From the NCBI GenBank assembly GCA_902760755.1, contig CACWHK010000007.1:91262-155261 (forward strand): a stretch of 64,000 bases of DNA, written 5' to 3'. The notes beneath the pieces were generated by a model. It did no database searches, was not told the origin of the DNA, and saw only the letters and a list, made by a program, of their open reading frames with translations. Each line of letters begins with the position of its first letter. Positions within the stretch are counted from its first letter, which is position 1. Shown one piece after another: positions 17,688 to 26,985 of this stretch. Origin of the DNA: an uncultured Lachnospiraceae bacterium (lineage in GTDB: Bacteria > Bacillota > Clostridia > Lachnospirales > Lachnospiraceae). The position numbers and the translations under genes were made by a program.

Positions 17688-19433
17688 ATGATTCAGAAGC
17701 TATTCAAACAGATGGTGATATCGCAGATCATTTCCGCCATGGCGGTTATGCTCTGTCTTGTCATTGACAGTATCATGATCAGCCGGTTCCTCGGAACGGA
17801 TGCCATGGCAGCTTACGGATTTGCCAGTCCGGTGCTGCTTGTTTTTGCGTCCTTCGGAAGTCTGCTTTCCAGCGGAATCCAGGTGGTCTGCAGCCGGGCC
17901 ATGGGACTGGGAGATGAGGATAAGATCAACCGTTGTTATTCCCTGTCCGTGATCATAGCCACAAGCGTATCCATCGCAGGCGTGATCCTGGTAGTGGTTT
18001 TCGTGGATCCCCTCTGTACACTTCTCGGAGCCAAGGAGGGAACCGAGGTCTTTAATCTGACAAAAGATTATCTGATCGGTTTCGTATTCGGAGCTCCCTT
18101 CTTTATCGGAGCCCAGATCCTGGTTCCCTTCCTGCAGATGGCAGGGCAGAGAACCAAGCTGGTGGTTGCGGTGCTTTCCATGACCGTGGCAGATATTACA
18201 TTTGACCTTCTGAACGTGTTCGTGATCAAGAAGTCCACCTTCGGAATGGGACTGGCTTCCACCCTCAGTTATGTTGTGGCGGTTGCCATCGGAATCGTTT
18301 ATTTCTTCCGGAAGGATTGTATCTATACGTTCCGTTCAAAACAGCTGGGTAAGGGGCTGTTCAGGGAGATCGCCAAGGGCGGTATCCCCACCATGGTCAA
18401 TCAGGTCAGCCTGGTGCTTCTGGTGTATCTGGTCAACCGTACCATGGTCAAGGTGGGAGAGGAAGTGGCCGTTGCGGCTTACGCTCTGGTTTCCACCATC
18501 GCAAATATCGGATACTGTATCGGAAACGGTATCTCCGAGGTATCCCTGATGCTGGCCAGCATCTCCTACAATGAGGATGATGAGAAGTCACTCAGTGATA
18601 TCGTGAAGAATCAGACCATTTTCTCCATCGGTATCAACCTCTTCGGATCCATCGTATTCCTGACTCTGGCGGATCCGGTTGTCAGTCTGTTTGTTGCGTC
18701 TGATGCACCGGAGCGTGCAACGGCGATCTTCGGACTTCGTATCTTTGCGACCTGTCTGGTGATCAGCTCCATAAATGCTGCATTTAAGAAGTATTATCAG
18801 GCCATCGGAATGGTCAAGTTCTCGGAATCCATTTCCGTAATGCAGAACCTGGTATTCCCGGCCATCGTTGTCGTATCCTTTGGTGCGATCTTCGGAACCC
18901 CCGGTGTATGGTTCTTCTATCCCATCGGAGAGCTCCTGTCGCTCCTTTATATCACCATCTACGTCTGGAGACGGAGCGGGGCTCCTCTCGGAAGCCATCA
19001 GAGCTTTGTGTGTCTGCCGCCGGGCTTCGGGGCAGCACCCGGAGATGCTCTGGAGATGGAGATCTGCAAGGTAGAGGATATTCAGGAGGCAGCCATCGAG
19101 GCTTCGGAGTTCTGCGATGAGAAGGGTGTATCAAAGCGGAAGTCCATGTATACGGCGCTTTGTATCGAAGAGATGGCGAACAACATCGTGCGTCACGGCT
19201 TCTCCGGAAGCAACAATCAGATCGATATCCGTCTTGTTTGCAGGGATGATGAACTGATCGTCCGGATCCGTGATAACTGCAAGAGCTTTGACCCGGTGAA
19301 GTATTACCAGATGATGCGTCCGGATGAGGATGATCCCACAACCCATATCGGTATCCGCATGGTATTCAAGATGACCAAGGATATCCGTTATGTGAATTCC
19401 CTCGGACTGAACTGCCTTACCATGAAGATCTAA
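17688..19433 (+). CDS. MATE-family efflux transporter fused to a GHKL ATPase domain
   Basis: 581 residues. Residues 1 to about 440 are a 12-helix MATE (MatE/NorM-type) sodium or proton antiporter. Residues about 450-581 are a soluble domain of the anti-sigma-factor kind (HATPase_c_2, RsbW/SpoIIAB-like), with the N-box EEMANNIVRHG, then RIRDNCKSFDP and THIGIRMV. The start is at 17688 (AAGGAG nine bases upstream) rather than 17622. The ATPase end could bind or phosphorylate a regulator and link export to signalling; this is inference. It has its own promoter, and the T-box unit follows. Confidence 0.88.
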   Translation: MIQKLFKQMVISQIISAMAVMLCLVIDSIMISRFLGTDAMAAYGFASPVLLVFASFGSLLSSGIQVVCSRAMGLGDEDKINRCYSLSVIIATSVSIAGVILVVVFVDPLCTLLGAKEGTEVFNLTKDYLIGFVFGAPFFIGAQILVPFLQMAGQRTKLVVAVLSMTVADITFDLLNVFVIKKSTFGMGLASTLSYVVAVAIGIVYFFRKDCIYTFRSKQLGKGLFREIAKGGIPTMVNQVSLVLLVYLVNRTMVKVGEEVAVAAYALVSTIANIGYCIGNGISEVSLMLASISYNEDDEKSLSDIVKNQTIFSIGINLFGSIVFLTLADPVVSLFVASDAPERATAIFGLRIFATCLVISSINAAFKKYYQAIGMVKFSESISVMQNLVFPAIVVVSFGAIFGTPGVWFFYPIGELLSLLYITIYVWRRSGAPLGSHQSFVCLPPGFGAAPGDALEMEICKVEDIQEAAIEASEFCDEKGVSKRKSMYTALCIEEMANNIVRHGFSGSNNQIDIRLVCRDDELIVRIRDNCKSFDPVKYYQMMRPDEDDPTTHIGIRMVFKMTKDIRYVNSLGLNCLTMKI

Positions 19434-19461
19434 ACCGTTGGTATCGTCCTCCTTAAAATGC

Positions 19462-19490
19462 TTGACATTCCCGGGAGGCCGTGGTAAAGT
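19462..19490 (+). promoter_or_regulatory. Promoter of the T-box leader
   Basis: TTGACA, 17 bp, TAAAGT. Transcription would begin near 19497, at the start of the T-box RNA. Confidence 0.7.
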
Positions 19491-19496
19491 TTGCTC

Positions 19497-19801
19497 ATCA
19501 ACAGAAGAAAGATGAAATGCGTTGACAAGGAGTAGTAGGAGCTTTGGAGCCCTGCAGAGAGCTGTCGGCTGGTGCGAGACAGTGGGAAAGAGGCTTACGA
19601 ACTGACCTTCGAGCAGCCTGGGCGAAAGGCAGATGATGCCGAGTAGTTTCGGACGGGTCCCGACCGTGATATCGGGAGGATATAAGATTCCGTATGGAAT
19701 CCGTATCTGCAATGAGGCCTTACGAAGTGTGTAAGGTGAAGTAGAGTGGTACAGCGTGTTACAACGCCTCTACGGGGGGACCCGTGGAGGCGTTTTCTTT
19801 T
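19497..19801 (+). ncRNA. T-box riboswitch, leucine-specific (CUG specifier), with terminator
   Basis: Leader RNA before leuA. It has the stem I features (AGAGAG at 19555-19560 and the GGTGCGA region at 19571-19577), a specifier region GAA-CTG-ACC with Leu codon CTG at 19602-19604, the T-box sequence AGAGTGGTACAGCG at 19743-19756, and a terminator AACGCCTCTACGGG/CCCGTGGAGGCGTT (19763-19794) followed by T-rich sequence. Uncharged tRNA-Leu should pair with the specifier and with the T-box bulge and switch the terminator off, so that leuA is made when leucine is short. The specifier is read by position relative to conserved flanks; it fits the downstream gene. Confidence 0.93.
19763..19801 (+). 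terminator. T-box attenuator terminator
   Basis: AACGCCTCTACGGG pairs with CCCGTGGAGGCGTT around a short G-rich loop, with TTTTCTTTT at the 3' side. The 5' arm directly follows the T-box sequence, as needed for the antiterminator switch. Confidence 0.9.
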
Positions 19802-19848
19802 ACGCATCCGGGACCTTCAGAGTCACCCGTGGGAAACCGCCAAAACAG

Positions 19849-19877
19849 TTGAAAACGAGACGGTTTCATAGTACAAT
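19849..19877 (+). promoter_or_regulatory. Possible second leuA promoter downstream of the T-box
   Basis: TTGAAA, 17 bp, TACAAT. A start near 19884 would give an mRNA with a leader of about 16 bases that still includes GGAGG (19886-19890) and escapes T-box control. Confidence 0.5.
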
Positions 19878-19899
19878 AGGAGATTGGAGGATTGACAGT

Positions 19900-21576
19900 A
19901 TGAAGAATTTTGAGCATTACAGAAGAGGCTATTTCATGCCGCCGGTGGAGTCCACCGACTGGGTGAAGAAGGAGTATATCGACAAGGCACCGGCCTGGTG
20001 TTCCGTGGACCTTCGTGACGGAAATCAGGCACTGGTGGTTCCCATGAGTCTGGACGAGAAGATCGAGTTCTACAAGGAACTGATCCGTGTGGGCTTTAAG
20101 GAGATCGAGATCGGTTTCCCGGCCGCCAGCGAGACCGAGTATGTATTCTGCCGTCGTCTGATTGAGGAGGATCTCATCCCCGAGGATGTGACCATCCAGG
20201 TACTGACCCAGGCAAGAGAGCATATCATCAAGAAGACCTTCGAGGCAGTTCGCGGTGCGAACCCGAAGAATGTCATCGTTCATGTGTACAACTCCACCTC
20301 CGTGGCTCAGCGTGAGCAGGTGTTCCGGATGTCGAAGGACGAGATCAAGAAGATCGCAACGGACGGAGCAGAGCTTCTGAAGCGTCTTGCGGATGAGGAT
20401 GGTGCACCCTACCGTTTCGAGTATTCTCCGGAGAGCTTTACCGGAACCGAGCCGGAGTATGCACTTGAGGTTTGCAACGCCGTGCTGGACGTATGGCAGC
20501 CGACGGCAGACAGGAAGGCCATCATCAATCTCCCGGCCACCGTGGAGATGTCCATGCCCCATGTCTATGCAAGCCAGATCGAATATCTGAACAAGAATCT
20601 GAAATATCGTGAAAATGTAGTTCTTTCGCTTCATCCTCACAATGACCGCGGCTGCGGCGTTGCGGATGCGGAGCTCGGACTCCTTGCCGGTGCGGACCGG
20701 ATCGAAGGAACTCTGTTCGGCAACGGGGAGCGTACCGGAAATGTGGATGTGATCACCCTTGCCATGAATATGTACACCCACGGTGTGGATCCGGAGCTTG
20801 ACTTCTCGGATATGCCGCGGATCCAGGCAACCTATGAGCGCCTGACCGGCATGGAGATCTACCCGAGAGAGCCCTACTGCGGCAAGCTTGTGTTTGCAGC
20901 CTTCTCCGGTTCTCATCAGGATGCCATCGCAAAGGGCATGAAGTACCGTGAGGCAGATCCGAACCAGATGTGGACGGTTCCTTACCTTCCTCTTAATCCG
21001 GAGGATATCGGAAGAACCTATGACGGAGACGTGATCCGCATCAACAGCCAGTCCGGAAAGGGTGGTATCGGCTTCCTGCTTGAGACCAAGTACGGCTTCC
21101 TTCTTCCGAAGGCCATGAAGGAGGATGTGGGCTACACCATCAAGGATTACTCAGACCGTCAGCATAAGGAGCTTCAGCCGGATGAGGTGGTTCAGATCTT
21201 TAAGCAGGACTATGTAAATATCAGTACGCCGATCAACTATATCGAGTGTCATTTCCAGCAGGTGGACGGCATCCGCTGCGAGCTGACCATGGAGCGTGAC
21301 GGCGTTCCGAAGGTATATCACGGACAGGGAAATGGACGTCTTGACGCCATCAGTAACGCGCTGAAGCGGCATTTCCATATCGATTATACGCTGATCACCT
21401 ATGAGGAGCATGCCATCACACGGGGATCCAATTCCCAGGCCTGCGCATATGTGGGAATCCAGCGGAAGGAGTCCGGCAAGGTTTACTGGGGTGCCGGCAT
21501 CCAGGATGATATTATCGTTGCTTCGGCATATGCACTGATCAGTGCGGTGAACCGTTCGCTTCAGGCTGAGTCATAA
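19900..21576 (+). CDS. leuA: 2-isopropylmalate synthase
   Basis: 558 residues, the long LeuA type (about 550-570). It condenses acetyl-CoA with 2-oxoisovalerate, the first committed step to leucine. It has the HMGL-like barrel (CSVDLRDGNQALVVPM near the N-terminus, LHPHNDRGCGVADAE with the metal-binding His pair) and a C-terminal LeuA dimer/regulatory domain where leucine feedback acts. The start ATG at 19900 follows GGAGG by nine bases; the longer frame from 19756 would run through the T-box terminator. No leuB, leuC or leuD genes are adjacent. Confidence 0.96.
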   Translation: MKNFEHYRRGYFMPPVESTDWVKKEYIDKAPAWCSVDLRDGNQALVVPMSLDEKIEFYKELIRVGFKEIEIGFPAASETEYVFCRRLIEEDLIPEDVTIQVLTQAREHIIKKTFEAVRGANPKNVIVHVYNSTSVAQREQVFRMSKDEIKKIATDGAELLKRLADEDGAPYRFEYSPESFTGTEPEYALEVCNAVLDVWQPTADRKAIINLPATVEMSMPHVYASQIEYLNKNLKYRENVVLSLHPHNDRGCGVADAELGLLAGADRIEGTLFGNGERTGNVDVITLAMNMYTHGVDPELDFSDMPRIQATYERLTGMEIYPREPYCGKLVFAAFSGSHQDAIAKGMKYREADPNQMWTVPYLPLNPEDIGRTYDGDVIRINSQSGKGGIGFLLETKYGFLLPKAMKEDVGYTIKDYSDRQHKELQPDEVVQIFKQDYVNISTPINYIECHFQQVDGIRCELTMERDGVPKVYHGQGNGRLDAISNALKRHFHIDYTLITYEEHAITRGSNSQACAYVGIQRKESGKVYWGAGIQDDIIVASAYALISAVNRSLQAES

Positions 21577-21636
21577 GACTACTGAAAACGGTATGCTATG
21601 GGGGACTCCGCGAGCTGCGGAGAGTAGGAGGATACT

Positions 21637-22767
21637 GTGGCAGAAAATGTATTCGGAGAGGGCAGAGAATATCTGATCCGGGTGCGGGAAGCACTGGCGG
21701 AGAAGGATCAGCTGACGGAACGTTCCGGAGAGTTAAAGAGTAGTCTGAAGAAGCAGGAGAAGGATATTGCTTCCGAGGAAAAGAGCATCCGGGATGAGGT
21801 GAACTCCGTAGTTAAGAAGCGCCGTTCCGAGGTGGAGGATGAGTATGATAAGCAGCTTTCTTCCATCCGCAGCCGGAAGAAGAAGGCTGCGTCCGAGAAG
21901 GATAAGAAGGTGGATGCTTTAAAGGAAAGCCGGATCAAGGAGGAAACCCGGGATCACGTGGAGGACTCCAGGGAGGCGGAGAAGGAGCTGAAGAAGCTGT
22001 TCCGGAAGGAAAAGGTTCCGGGCTTCGCCAGAAGCAAGCTTTTCTATGTGATGTTCATGCCCAACAGTCCGCTGCAGATCCTGATGATGATCATCTGTTA
22101 TCTTGTGCTTTTTGCGGGGATTCCCACGGTGGTAACCCTGCTGGTAAGAAACTTCCTTCTGAAGGATGCTTCCGAGCAGGCAAGGACCATGTGGTGTATC
22201 CTGATCCCGGCGGTCATGATCATTCTCTTCATGGTGATCATTTTCCTGATCTACGTGAAGGTGAAGGCCCGTCATATCGATACACTCCGGCTCGGCCGGC
22301 GGTATAGGAATGCGGTTTCAAAGAATGATCAGAGGATCCGTGAGATCCGTCGTTCCGTGGAGAAGGATACGGACGAGAGTCAGTATGATGTGGACGAACT
22401 GAATCAGAAGCTGGAAGCAATCATTGCTGAGGAAGATGATATTCTGGAGCAAAAGAGCGAGGCACTGAAGGTATTTGACGAGCAGACCGCTGAGAATCTG
22501 AAGGCGGAGGTGGAGGCCGGAAGGCTTCCTCAGCTGGAGGAGATGAAGCAGCAGAAGGCTGCCACCGAAGCGGAGCTGGAGCAGGTGGAAAAAGCTCTGC
22601 AGGAAAAGACGCTGGAGATCACACGGGACTATGTCTCCCATCTCGGAGAGGATATGATGAAGTCCGAGAAGCTGGAGGATCTGGTACGGATCATGGAGTC
22701 CGGGCAGGCATCCACGATCTCCGAAGCGATCGCATATTATAAAAACCCGAATAAGGGAACTGTTTAG
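21637..22767 (+). CDS. Coiled-coil membrane protein of unknown function
   Basis: 376 residues from a GTG start with AGGAGG eight bases upstream. Residues about 20-130 are highly charged coiled coil, then two membrane helices (about 146-168 and 183-208), then a second long coiled coil (about 220-345). Both coiled-coil parts would face the same side, probably the cytoplasm, with a short loop outside. I do not recognise the family. A small hairpin (CTCCGC/GCGGAG near 21605-21621) separates it from leuA. The DUF5711 gene begins 8 bases after its stop and CvpA follows, so the three are probably one operon linked to envelope or division functions. Confidence 0.75.
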   Translation: MAENVFGEGREYLIRVREALAEKDQLTERSGELKSSLKKQEKDIASEEKSIRDEVNSVVKKRRSEVEDEYDKQLSSIRSRKKKAASEKDKKVDALKESRIKEETRDHVEDSREAEKELKKLFRKEKVPGFARSKLFYVMFMPNSPLQILMMIICYLVLFAGIPTVVTLLVRNFLLKDASEQARTMWCILIPAVMIILFMVIIFLIYVKVKARHIDTLRLGRRYRNAVSKNDQRIREIRRSVEKDTDESQYDVDELNQKLEAIIAEEDDILEQKSEALKVFDEQTAENLKAEVEAGRLPQLEEMKQQKAATEAELEQVEKALQEKTLEITRDYVSHLGEDMMKSEKLEDLVRIMESGQASTISEAIAYYKNPNKGTV

Positions 22768-22775
22768 GTGTAGGT

Positions 22776-24125
22776 ATGGCTAGAAGAAAACGTCCGGAGG
22801 AGCCAAAGAATCCGTCCTTTCAGGAGGAGGAGCTTCCGGTGGAACCGGAGAATGATCTGATGGAGGATACGGGAGAGGGGCCGGTAAAAAAGGCTCCCAT
22901 CCGTTCCTTCCGGAAGAGACGCGGAAATATTATAGAGGTTGGCGGAGATCCCGAGCTTCGTAGGAAGAATGAGGAACGACGCGAGAAGAAACGTGCCGGT
23001 AAGGCACGTCTCTTTGTGCTGCTGATCCTTCTTGCTGTGGTGATCGGTGTGGTCTGGTATGTCTACTCCGGGATCCGCGAGTTCCAGGGCTACAAGGTTC
23101 TCCACAGTGCGGATACGACCTACGAGGCAAATGCGGAGTATACCGAGTTCGGCGGAAATCTTCTGAAGCTGACACCGGAGGGTGTTTCCTATATCAACGA
23201 GAACGGAGATGTGGTATGGACCGCAGGTGCGGACATGAAGGTACCGATCTCCAGTACCAACGGAAATTATGCGGTGGTAGCCGACAAGGGCGGAAATTCC
23301 GTCCGCGTGTTCAATACGGAAGGGGCAGTCAGTGATCTGGTCATGCCCTATAAGATCCTGGATATTGACGTGGCTTCCCAGGGTGCCTTCACGGTAGTGC
23401 TTGAGAGTGATACCACAAACTACGTAAACATGTACGACAAGAACGGAAATGCAGTCTACGAGATGCAGACCTCCATCGATAAGAGCGGTTACCCGCTGGA
23501 TATCGCCATTTCCGAGGACGGACAGAAGCTCTTCACCAGCTATTTCTTCATGGAGGGTATCCAGAACAGGAACAACCTGGCAGCCTATAACTTCGGTTCC
23601 GTAGGACAGAATGCAAATGCAGACCGTATGGTCGGCGGCTTCAGCCTGGACGACGAGCTGGTTGCAAAGGTGGAGTTCCTGACAAATAATATCGTTGCCG
23701 CATTTTCGGATACGGAGATCATTCTGTACAGCATGAAGGAGAAGCCCTCAGAGCTGGCACGTATCCCTTATGAGGATGATGTTCGGAGTATCTTCTATGC
23801 ATCCTCCTATCTGGGTGTGATCGAGCATCCGAAGGATGCCTCGGAGAATACGGATTATATGATGCGGGTCTATGACCTGGACGGGAAGGAGATCTTCCAC
23901 TATTCCTTTAACATGATCTACGACAATATCCACGCGGGCAAGGATGAGATCATTCTGACCGGCGGAAATCAGTGCATGATCATCACGAAGAAGGGAAGAG
24001 TGAAGTTCCGCTATTCCTTTGATGATATGGTGCGCAATATGATCCCCACATCCTCCAACAATGAGTATGTGGTTACATTTGAGGGGAAGACGGAGAAGAT
24101 CGGTCTTCGTATGGAGGATCAATAG
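22776..24125 (+). CDS. DUF5711 family membrane-anchored beta-rich protein
   Basis: 449 residues. A basic, charged cytoplasmic N-terminus (1-75), one membrane helix (about 77-99), and a long extracytoplasmic part with repeated beta strands such as LLKLTPEGVSYINENGDVVW, like a beta-propeller built from repeats of about 40-45 residues. This layout and the wording of the repeats match the DUF5711 family of Clostridia. Function unknown; the propeller could hold a partner protein outside the membrane. The stop overlaps the GTG of the next gene by one base, indicating translational coupling. Confidence 0.8.
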   Translation: MARRKRPEEPKNPSFQEEELPVEPENDLMEDTGEGPVKKAPIRSFRKRRGNIIEVGGDPELRRKNEERREKKRAGKARLFVLLILLAVVIGVVWYVYSGIREFQGYKVLHSADTTYEANAEYTEFGGNLLKLTPEGVSYINENGDVVWTAGADMKVPISSTNGNYAVVADKGGNSVRVFNTEGAVSDLVMPYKILDIDVASQGAFTVVLESDTTNYVNMYDKNGNAVYEMQTSIDKSGYPLDIAISEDGQKLFTSYFFMEGIQNRNNLAAYNFGSVGQNANADRMVGGFSLDDELVAKVEFLTNNIVAAFSDTEIILYSMKEKPSELARIPYEDDVRSIFYASSYLGVIEHPKDASENTDYMMRVYDLDGKEIFHYSFNMIYDNIHAGKDEIILTGGNQCMIITKKGRVKFRYSFDDMVRNMIPTSSNNEYVVTFEGKTEKIGLRMEDQ

Positions 24126-24907
24126 TGAACTGGTTAGTAATCGTGACCATTTTGGTGATCGGTCTCTTCGGCTGGATCGGATATATGCGCGGGATGGTCC
24201 GGACCATTCTCGGGACCTGTACCACCATAGTTGCCATCCTGCTTTCCTATGCGCTGTCCCCGGTGGTTGCCGGGTGGCTTACCAACGGAACCAGTCTGGA
24301 CGAGACGATCGAGGATAAGGTCTACAGTCTGGTACAGGACGAAGTGAAGGAGCAGGTGACGGAAAAGACCCGGGAGCAGGTGAAGGAACTGGAGCCCTCG
24401 GGAAAGCCGGTTGAGATCGAGATCACAGATAAGGAAGTCTCGGAAATCATGGAGACGAATCCGTCGAAGAACGAGCAGATCTCCCTGATCAATGAACTGG
24501 AGCTGCCGGACTTTCTGCGACAGACGCTTCTGGACGGAAATAACACGGAGCACTACAGGGAGCTGGGAGTTTCCACGGTGTACCGGTATATCGCAAAGAG
24601 CGCCGCTACCATCGGTGTTAACATTGTGGCCGGGATTCTTACATTTATCGTGCTGCGTCTCCTGTTTGTGATCGTAAATATTCTGGTCGGAGGCTTGCTT
24701 AAGGCCCTTCCGATCGTCGGTGCGGTGGATAAAACGGTAGGAGCCCTCTTCGGAGCTCTGATGGGTCTGCTGGTGGTATGGCTTCTCATGTTCATCCTGT
24801 CCATCGCCATGAATCCGGAGAACTACCGACATCTCCTTACAGACAACGGCGGACTTCAGTGGCTGTCCGATCATAACCTGATCGGAAAGGTGCTGAGGGG
24901 ACGCTAG
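24125..24907 (+). CDS. CvpA family membrane protein
   Basis: 260 residues from GTG at 24125, overlapping the DUF5711 stop. Two N-terminal membrane helices (about 2-22 and 28-50), a charged extracytoplasmic insert of about 100 residues (VKEQVTEKTREQVKEL), then two further helices (about 160-188 and 200-228). The start IGLFGWIGYMRGMVRTILG is typical of the CvpA/colicin V production family, membrane proteins of poorly known function linked to envelope integrity and secretion. It ends the three-gene group; no clear terminator is visible after it. Confidence 0.82.
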   Translation: MNWLVIVTILVIGLFGWIGYMRGMVRTILGTCTTIVAILLSYALSPVVAGWLTNGTSLDETIEDKVYSLVQDEVKEQVTEKTREQVKELEPSGKPVEIEITDKEVSEIMETNPSKNEQISLINELELPDFLRQTLLDGNNTEHYRELGVSTVYRYIAKSAATIGVNIVAGILTFIVLRLLFVIVNILVGGLLKALPIVGAVDKTVGALFGALMGLLVVWLLMFILSIAMNPENYRHLLTDNGGLQWLSDHNLIGKVLRGR

Positions 24908-24929
24908 GATCGTATGCTGGAATCCGCTC

Positions 24930-24958
24930 TTGTTTTTTTCAACGGTAAGTGGTAGAAT
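24930..24958 (+). promoter_or_regulatory. Promoter of the UDP-sugar dehydratase gene
   Basis: TTGTTT, 17 bp, TAGAAT. It lies in the 88-bp gap after the CvpA gene and begins the glycan locus. Confidence 0.55.
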
Positions 24959-24995
24959 AGCGCGAGTTGTGATTTCCGGAGGCAGTCAGTAAGCA

Positions 24996-26867
24996 ATGAG
25001 CAAACGAAAAATACTTACAAAGTGCATACTGGGCTTATATGATGTAGCGGCCGTGATCGCTGCCAGTATACTGGCGCTGATCGTCCGCTTTGACCTGCAG
25101 TTCAGCAAGGTTCCGAAGGAGTACCTGGATGTTATGAAGAGTACTCTCTGGGTGGCGGTTCTTACCACCATCGTGGTATTTGCTTTCTGCAGGCTTTATT
25201 CGAGTCTCTGGAGCTACGCGGGTGCCACGGAGTTTAAGAACATCGTGATCGCATGTGCGCTGGCAGGTCTTCTGAACATGGGCATCATCATGGCCATCAA
25301 TTCCGAGAAGACGGTACCGCTTCCGCGAAGCTATTACGTGCTTTATGTGGTATTCCTTCTGATCCTCGTGATCATCAGCCGGTTCTTCTACCGGACCGTA
25401 TTCTCCGTAAAGCGGCAGGTGGTGGATACCAAAACCCGTGTACAGAAGAAGCGTGTCCTGGTCGTCGGAGCGGGCAGCGGCGGAAATGACCTGATCCGTG
25501 AGATCAAGAACAGTGAGTATCTTCCCATGAAGGTGGTCGGCGTGATCGATGATGATGCCGGCAAGGTGGGGAATTATATCCATGGCGTAAAGGTCGTGGG
25601 TAAGAGAGAGGACATCCCGCGGATGGCTGAGAAGCTCCGTGCGGAGGAGATCATCCTGGCCATGCCCTCGGCTAAGCCGAAGCAGATCCATGATATTCTG
25701 GAGATCTGCAAGGTAACCGGATGTGAGCTGAAGAAGATGCCCGGCATCTATCAGCTGGTGACCGGAGAGGTCAGTGTTACGGACCTTCGTGAGGTGGACG
25801 TGAATGACCTTCTGGGCCGGGAACCGATCCAGGTAAACATCGATTCCATCATGGGATATGTATCCGGCAAGACCGTGCTTGTCACCGGTGGTGGCGGATC
25901 CATCGGAAGCGAGCTCTGCAGACAGATCGCAGGGCATAATCCGAAGCGGCTGGTCATCGTGGATATCTATGAGAATACCACCTATGATGTCCAGAATGAA
26001 TTAAAGAAGACCTATCCCGAGCTGGATCTTGTGGTCCTGATCGCATCCGTCCGGAATACCAAGCGGATGGATCAGATCTTTGAGATCTATCGCCCGGATA
26101 TCGTATACCATGCAGCGGCACATAAGCATGTTCCGCTGATGGAGGACAGCCCCAACGAAGCCATCAAGAACAACGTCCTCGGAACCTGGAAGATTGTACA
26201 GGCTGCAGACCGCTGGAAGGTAAAGCGCTTCGTCATGATCTCCACGGATAAGGCCGTGAACCCCACGAATATCATGGGTGCCTCCAAGCGTCTCTGCGAG
26301 ATGATCGTACAGACCTACGACAAGCATTCCGAGACCTCCTTCGTGGCGGTCCGCTTCGGAAATGTACTTGGTTCCAACGGAAGCGTGATCCCGCTCTTTA
26401 AGAAGCAGATCGCGGAGGGTGGACCGGTGACGGTAACCCACCCGGATATCATCCGGTACTTTATGACCATCCCCGAAGCAGTGTCTCTGGTGCTTCAGGC
26501 CGGTGCCTACGCAAAGGGCGGGGAGATCTTCGTCCTGGATATGGGTGAACCGGTGAAGATCCTGGATCTGGCCAGAAACCTGATCCTGCTCTCCGGACAT
26601 AAGCCGGATGAGGACATCAAGATCATCTTTACGGGTCTTCGTCCCGGTGAGAAGCTCTACGAAGAGATGCTCATGAAGGAAGAGGGCATGCAGGAGACGG
26701 AGAACAAGCTGATCCATATCGGAAAGCCCATCGAGCTGGATGAAACGAAGTTCATGGAACAGCTGAAGGAGCTGAGTGACTATGTGATCACGGAGCCTTA
26801 TGATATCCGTGATTTTGTACAGCGAATGGTACCGACCTACCATCCGCAGACAGCAGAAGAACAGTAG
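24996..26867 (+). CDS. Membrane-bound UDP-GlcNAc 4,6-dehydratase (PglF/WbpM/CapD type)
   Basis: 623 residues, the long form. Four N-terminal membrane helices (about 10-130), a Rossmann-like linker domain (about 150-285), then the SDR catalytic domain starting with VTGGGGSIGSE (about residue 296) and containing STDKAVNPTNIMGASKR. In this membrane-bound subfamily Met takes the place of the usual catalytic Tyr, as seen here in MGASK. Such enzymes make UDP-4-keto-6-deoxy-GlcNAc, the precursor of bacillosamine and of 4-amino trideoxy sugars. The product would be used by the aminotransferase downstream. The gene is followed by a palindromic terminator, so it is transcribed at least partly apart from the next genes. 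Confidence 0.92.
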   Translation: MSKRKILTKCILGLYDVAAVIAASILALIVRFDLQFSKVPKEYLDVMKSTLWVAVLTTIVVFAFCRLYSSLWSYAGATEFKNIVIACALAGLLNMGIIMAINSEKTVPLPRSYYVLYVVFLLILVIISRFFYRTVFSVKRQVVDTKTRVQKKRVLVVGAGSGGNDLIREIKNSEYLPMKVVGVIDDDAGKVGNYIHGVKVVGKREDIPRMAEKLRAEEIILAMPSAKPKQIHDILEICKVTGCELKKMPGIYQLVTGEVSVTDLREVDVNDLLGREPIQVNIDSIMGYVSGKTVLVTGGGGSIGSELCRQIAGHNPKRLVIVDIYENTTYDVQNELKKTYPELDLVVLIASVRNTKRMDQIFEIYRPDIVYHAAAHKHVPLMEDSPNEAIKNNVLGTWKIVQAADRWKVKRFVMISTDKAVNPTNIMGASKRLCEMIVQTYDKHSETSFVAVRFGNVLGSNGSVIPLFKKQIAEGGPVTVTHPDIIRYFMTIPEAVSLVLQAGAYAKGGEIFVLDMGEPVKILDLARNLILLSGHKPDEDIKIIFTGLRPGEKLYEEMLMKEEGMQETENKLIHIGKPIELDETKFMEQLKELSDYVITEPYDIRDFVQRMVPTYHPQTAEEQ

Positions 26868-26880
26868 AAGAACAGTAGAA

Positions 26881-26919
26881 GAAGAGCTGCGAAAACCGGT
26901 TTTCGCAGCTCTTCTTTTT
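26881..26919 (+). terminator. Perfect-palindrome terminator after the dehydratase
   Basis: A 17-bp arm (26881-26897) is exactly repeated in reverse complement at 26898-26914 and followed by TTTTT. In the RNA the centre AACCGGTT would open as the loop. Just before it, the last codons contain a duplicated AGAAGAACAGT. Confidence 0.9.
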
Positions 26920-26943
26920 GGTGCATTTTTGCCGTGTTTATGG

Positions 26944-26949
26944 TATAAT
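26944..26949 (+). promoter_or_regulatory. Extended -10 promoter of the glycan block A
   Basis: TGGTATAAT: a consensus -10 with the TGn extension, directly after the palindromic terminator and 37 bases before the aminotransferase start. No good -35 is seen, as is usual for extended -10 promoters. Confidence 0.6.
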
Positions 26950-26985
26950 CTGAATATGTATGCACAAAAGAAGGAAGGCGAAATC

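Noticed and set aside
19756-19899. N-terminal extension of LeuA to 19756
   Set aside because: The extension lies in the T-box terminator and second promoter region; the conserved LeuA start and the binding site support 19900.
26800-26985. N-terminal extension of the fused aminotransferase to 26800
   Set aside because: It would translate through the dehydratase end, the palindromic terminator and the promoter; ATG 26986 has a good binding site and fits the family start.
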